This document shows positions 43,491 through 45,702 of a stretch of DNA of 45,702 nt, piece by piece. The translations under genes were made by a program, and so were the position numbers. The stretch is from NCBI GenBank assembly GCA_028869595.1, contig JAGWRU010000224.1, forward strand, positions 1-45,702, written 5' to 3'. Origin of the DNA: Rhodospirillales bacterium (GTDB taxonomy: Bacteria; Pseudomonadota; Alphaproteobacteria; Acetobacterales; Acetobacteraceae). Positions within the stretch are counted from its first letter, which is position 1. Each line of letters starts with the position of its first letter. Under the pieces are notes generated by a model. The model saw nothing but the letters and a program-made list of their open reading frames with translations. It did no database searches and had not been told where the DNA came from.

Positions 43491-44794
43491 GCCGGACCGG
43501 CCCCGCCCCCCGGTGTGGGCGGGCGGGCGGGCAGCAGCATGGCAAGCCCCGCCAGCACCGCGCCCGCGGCCAGCAGCGCATAGGGCAGAGTGAAACTGCC
43601 GCTGCGCGCCAGCACCGCGCCGAAGGCCGAAGGGATGATCATCACCGCCGCGAACATGACGCCGGTGCCGAGGCTGGTTGCCTCGGTGCGCCGGGCGCCG
43701 CCGAGATGGGCGTATTCGGCATAGGCGACGCCGGTGAAGCCGCCCGCCGTCATGCCCGCCAGCAGCGCCACCGCCAGGATCGCGGCCAGCGGCCAGGACG
43801 GGCCGAACTGCCCGGCCGCCAGTGCCGAGGCGGCGGCGGCGAAGCCGAGCAGCGCCAAGGTGCGCTCCGGGCGCATCAGCCGGTCGGCGACCCAGCCCCA
43901 GACCGGGCGGCTGGCGGCGCTGGCGATCTGATACAGCGCCAGCGCCTGGCCCGCCTCCACCAGACCCAGCCCGACCCGGCTGGTCAGATGCACCGTCATG
44001 AAGGCGATGAAGCAGAGCTGGGTGCCGGACAGGATGAAGCTGGCAAAGGCCAGGCGGCGCAGCCGCGCATCGGCGCGCAGCAGCGCATATTGCTGCCCGA
44101 GCGTGCCCGAAAACAGCCGGTAGCCGGGATCGCGGCCGCGATCCCAGGCCCGGCGCGGGATTTCCATGGCCAGCATCAGGATCAGCACCGCCGGCACTTC
44201 GGCCAGCAGCGCCACCCGCCAGCCGGCCGCGACCACGATCGGCGGCACCACCAGCGCGCCGACGATCCCGCCCAGCGGCACACCGATCTGGCGCAGCGAC
44301 ATGATCGTGTTGAACACCGATTTCGGCGTATGCGGCACCAATAGATGGGTGGAGGCCGAGGCCGTGGCGCCATAGCCCAGCCCCAGCACCACCGCCGCCA
44401 CCGCCAGCGCGGCAAGACTGCCCCATAATCCGGCGATCAGCAGCATCGCCACTACCGAGGCCAGCACGATCTGCGTCACCCGCACCGCGCCATAGCGATG
44501 GATGAAGCCGGGCGAGAACACCGCCGAGACGATGCCGACGCCATAGACCAGCGAGACAAACACGCCGATCAGCGCGCCATGCACGTGCAGGGTGCGCGCG
44601 ACATCCGGCGCGGCGGCGGGCAGGGAGAACAGCGCCATGGTCGCAAGCGTCTGCACCGCCAGCGTCGCCAGCAGCGGCCAGACCGGCATGGCTTCGCGCC
44701 CGGCATGGGCGGCGCCGACGCGCGGCTTCACCGGCGCTGCCATGCGGCGAAAGCGGGGCGACGGACCGGCGGTCCGGGGCGCGGGATCGGGCAT
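43487..44794 (-). CDS. MFS transporter
   Basis: Major facilitator superfamily protein of about 435 residues with around 12 hydrophobic helices. The loop-2/3-like region is SPGFIHRYGAVRVTQIVLAS, with LVPHTPKSVFNTIMSLRQIG and PLGGIVGALVVPPIVVAAGW in the middle, and the second half opens with FASFILSGTQLCFIAFMTVH. It resembles the CynX/OPA-like and nitrate/sulfonate MFS members; the substrate is unknown. The start is uncertain: 44848, 44794, 44743 and 44689 are all possible and none has a clear ribosome site. It is the first gene of the MFS-Smr-XRE overlapping set. Confidence 0.87.
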   Translation of the reverse strand: MPDPAPRTAGPSPRFRRMAAPVKPRVGAAHAGREAMPVWPLLATLAVQTLATMALFSLPAAAPDVARTLHVHGALIGVFVSLVYGVGIVSAVFSPGFIHRYGAVRVTQIVLASVVAMLLIAGLWGSLAALAVAAVVLGLGYGATASASTHLLVPHTPKSVFNTIMSLRQIGVPLGGIVGALVVPPIVVAAGWRVALLAEVPAVLILMLAMEIPRRAWDRGRDPGYRLFSGTLGQQYALLRADARLRRLAFASFILSGTQLCFIAFMTVHLTSRVGLGLVEAGQALALYQIASAASRPVWGWVADRLMRPERTLALLGFAAAASALAAGQFGPSWPLAAILAVALLAGMTAGGFTGVAYAEYAHLGGARRTEATSLGTGVMFAAVMIIPSAFGAVLARSGSFTLPYALLAAGAVLAGLAMLLPARPPTPGGGAGPA

Positions 44795-44956
44795 CGGCAC
44801 ATGCGCGGCGTCGTGCTCCCGCCGGTTGGGTCGGATCACGGCGCGCATGCCGGATCGCGACGAATTTGCCAGAATTGGCCAGGCGTCCAAGCCAGGGGAA
44901 CGGGCCGGGCGGAACGGTCGGGCTGAGTATGCGGGCGCGATGGAATATGTCCAGCC

Positions 44957-44998
44957 GCACCGCGCCCCAGGCACCGCGCCCCAGGCACCGCGCCCCAG
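44957..44998. repeat. 14-bp tandem repeat, three perfect copies
   Basis: GCACCGCGCCCCAG is repeated perfectly at 44957-44970, 44971-44984 and 44985-44998, followed by a degenerate partial unit. It is non-coding in any recognised gene and lies in the divergent promoter region between the MFS operon and the sensor-like gene. Confidence 0.95.
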
Positions 44999-45068
44999 GA
45001 ATCGCGCCGGGTGGCGCAGCGCGGGGCCGGCAACCGCGCATGGCGCTGCAGCGAAAGGAGAACAACCC

Positions 45069-45125
45069 ATGCGCGCAACGCTCGGCAGGGAGAAGGTCTT
45101 TTCGATTGTTTGTCGATTAAAATGA
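45069..45125 (+). CDS. Small ORF of 18 codons with strong ribosome binding site
   Basis: ATG 45069 opens MRATLGREKVFSIVCRLK and stops at 45123-45125, 36 bases before the sensor-like gene. AAAGGAG (45054-45060) is 8 bases upstream, better than most sites in the window. It could be a leader peptide or a small basic protein. It overlaps the candidate promoter at 45106-45133, so the two readings may be alternatives. Confidence 0.35.
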   Translation: MRATLGREKVFSIVCRLK

Positions 45126-45147
45126 GGTATAAAACCACCATGTTTTA
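45106..45147 (+). promoter_or_regulatory. Candidate promoter with overlapping operator-like dyad
   Basis: TTGTTT (45106-45111) and TATAAA (45128-45133) are 16 bases apart, giving a start of transcription about 20 bases before the ATG at 45162. TAAAAC (45130-45135) and GTTTTA (45142-45147) form a perfect dyad with a 6-base centre that overlaps the -10 element. The -35 match is poor (three of six). Confidence 0.4.
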
Positions 45148-45161
45148 ACTATTGAGACGGA

Positions 45162-45702
45162 ATGAACCATTCCCGTTCCGCTGCGTCGGCGGTGCCGCGA
45201 CCGGATGGATCGTCGCCTCTTCCGGATCCGCGCCATTTCGCCTGGCCAACCGGCTCCGCCGTGCCGCCAAAAGCGGAGGCCGGGCCGGCGGCTCCTCGTG
45301 CGGCGCCGTTTCGCGGCCGGGGCTTCTATGGCACGCGCCATCTCCTGCTTTTTGCGCTCGCGCTGATGGCCCTGCTGCCGCTGGTCGGCATGGGCATCTG
45401 GTTGCACCGGCATGCGACCGACGATGCCGTGCACGGCGCCATGGCGCGCGACGCTCTGGTGGCGCGCGATATCGCCATCGAGCTGTCCGACCATATCGCC
45501 CATGCCCGTGCCGCTTTCGCGGCCGAGCTGGCATTGGCCCCGCCCGCCGCCGATGCGCCCGCCGGGCCCGTGCTGCCGGCTGGCGCGGCACTTGCCGCCT
45601 TGCGTGCCGGGCTCGATCTACGCGCCACCTGTCTGCTGGCGCCGCCGGATGCGCCCTCCGCGCCCGGGCCGTGCGCGCTGGCCGCGTCGGAGCGTGCCGC
45701 TC
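45162..45702 (+). CDS. Membrane-anchored, probably sensory protein; 3' end outside window
   Basis: The frame from ATG 45162 is open to the end of the window (180 residues). It has a proline/alanine-rich cytoplasmic N-terminus of about 60 residues and one clear membrane helix (HLLLFALALMALLPLVGMGI, then WLHRHA). A periplasmic-looking helical region follows (MARDALVARDIAIELSDHIA). This is how bacterial sensor kinases, GGDEF/EAL proteins and chemoreceptors commonly begin, but no output domain is visible, so the class is unknown. GAGACGGA directly precedes the ATG. Confidence 0.65.
   Translation, partial: MNHSRSAASAVPRPDGSSPLPDPRHFAWPTGSAVPPKAEAGPAAPRAAPFRGRGFYGTRHLLLFALALMALLPLVGMGIWLHRHATDDAVHGAMARDALVARDIAIELSDHIAHARAAFAAELALAPPAADAPAGPVLPAGAALAALRAGLDLRATCLLAPPDAPSAPGPCALAASERAA

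Larger units (their letters stand above)
44795..45161. other. Intergenic region of 367 bases with repeat, small ORF and promoter candidate
   Basis: The longest stretch without a recognised gene. It holds possible upstream starts of the MFS gene (to about 44850), the 14-bp triple repeat (44957-44998), an 18-codon ORF with a strong ribosome site (45069-45125), and an AT-rich promoter-like segment (about 45100-45150). No RNA gene is recognisable. Confidence 0.7.

Noticed and set aside
42906-45065. Single 719-codon minus-strand frame joining the MFS region to Smr
   Set aside because: Only the last 194 codons read as Smr. Upstream it is an out-of-frame shadow of the MFS gene, and the Smr ATG overlaps the MFS stop.

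Overview
The window looks like chromosomal DNA from a high-GC alphaproteobacterium. HdaA, DUF1244, a GapR-type DUF2312 protein, AddAB rather than RecBCD, and the tsaE-amgK-murU-addB-addA-trxA order all point to that class. Rhodospirillales or Acetobacteraceae is my best guess, but this is inference: no rRNA or other marker is present. Genes are packed tightly, with many ATGA, GTGA or TGATG stop/start overlaps. I see no tRNA, rRNA, IS element, CRISPR array or prophage. Most of the window is housekeeping, so the unusual material is mainly in leaders, repeats and a few accessory genes.

Layout. 1-4.8 kb: the 3' end of a molybdenum hydroxylase large subunit, a chemoreceptor whose start region lies inside a perfect 12-bp inverted repeat, and propionyl-CoA synthetase prpE on the minus strand. 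4.8-6.9 kb: an FkbH-like HAD protein of visibly lower GC, probably acquired. 6.9-11.4 kb: hdaA-ppk-ppx (replication control and polyphosphate turnover). 11.4-22.9 kb: a seven-gene minus-strand run, transcribed tsaE > amgK > murU > addB > addA > trxA > nadE (tRNA modification, peptidoglycan recycling, recombination repair, redox, NAD synthesis). 23.0-24.1 kb: a TrxR-type ferredoxin-NADP reductase. 24.1-29.8 kb, minus strand: an SDR, a VWA/CoxE-like protein with its MoxR AAA partner, pyruvate kinase and glycerate 2-kinase (lower glycolysis/glyoxylate).

29.9-30.6 kb: a DUF1244-GapR pair preceded by a possible 10-codon leader ORF. 30.6-35.7 kb: an AMP-forming acyl-CoA ligase, divergent from oligoendopeptidase F and an ABC1 kinase. 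35.8-39.0 kb: an AaeB/AaeX/AaeA-like efflux operon (FUSC, DUF1656, HlyD adaptor) with a structured leader. 39.0-41.6 kb, minus strand: two luciferase-like monooxygenases flanking an Asp/Glu-racemase-fold protein that lacks both canonical cysteines. 41.7-42.5 kb: a small membrane protein and an unrecognised coiled-coil protein with an AT-rich dyad and a strong leader hairpin. 42.5-44.8 kb, minus strand: an MFS-Smr-XRE overlapping operon. 44.8-45.7 kb: a 367-base intergenic region with a 14-bp triple repeat, a small ORF and a dyad-bearing promoter candidate, then the 5' end of a membrane-anchored, probably sensory protein that runs off the window.

The best candidates for undescribed biology are the chemoreceptor start-codon hairpin, the orphan coiled-coil locus at 42 kb, the uORF ahead of DUF1244/GapR, and the monooxygenase/racemase-like cassette.
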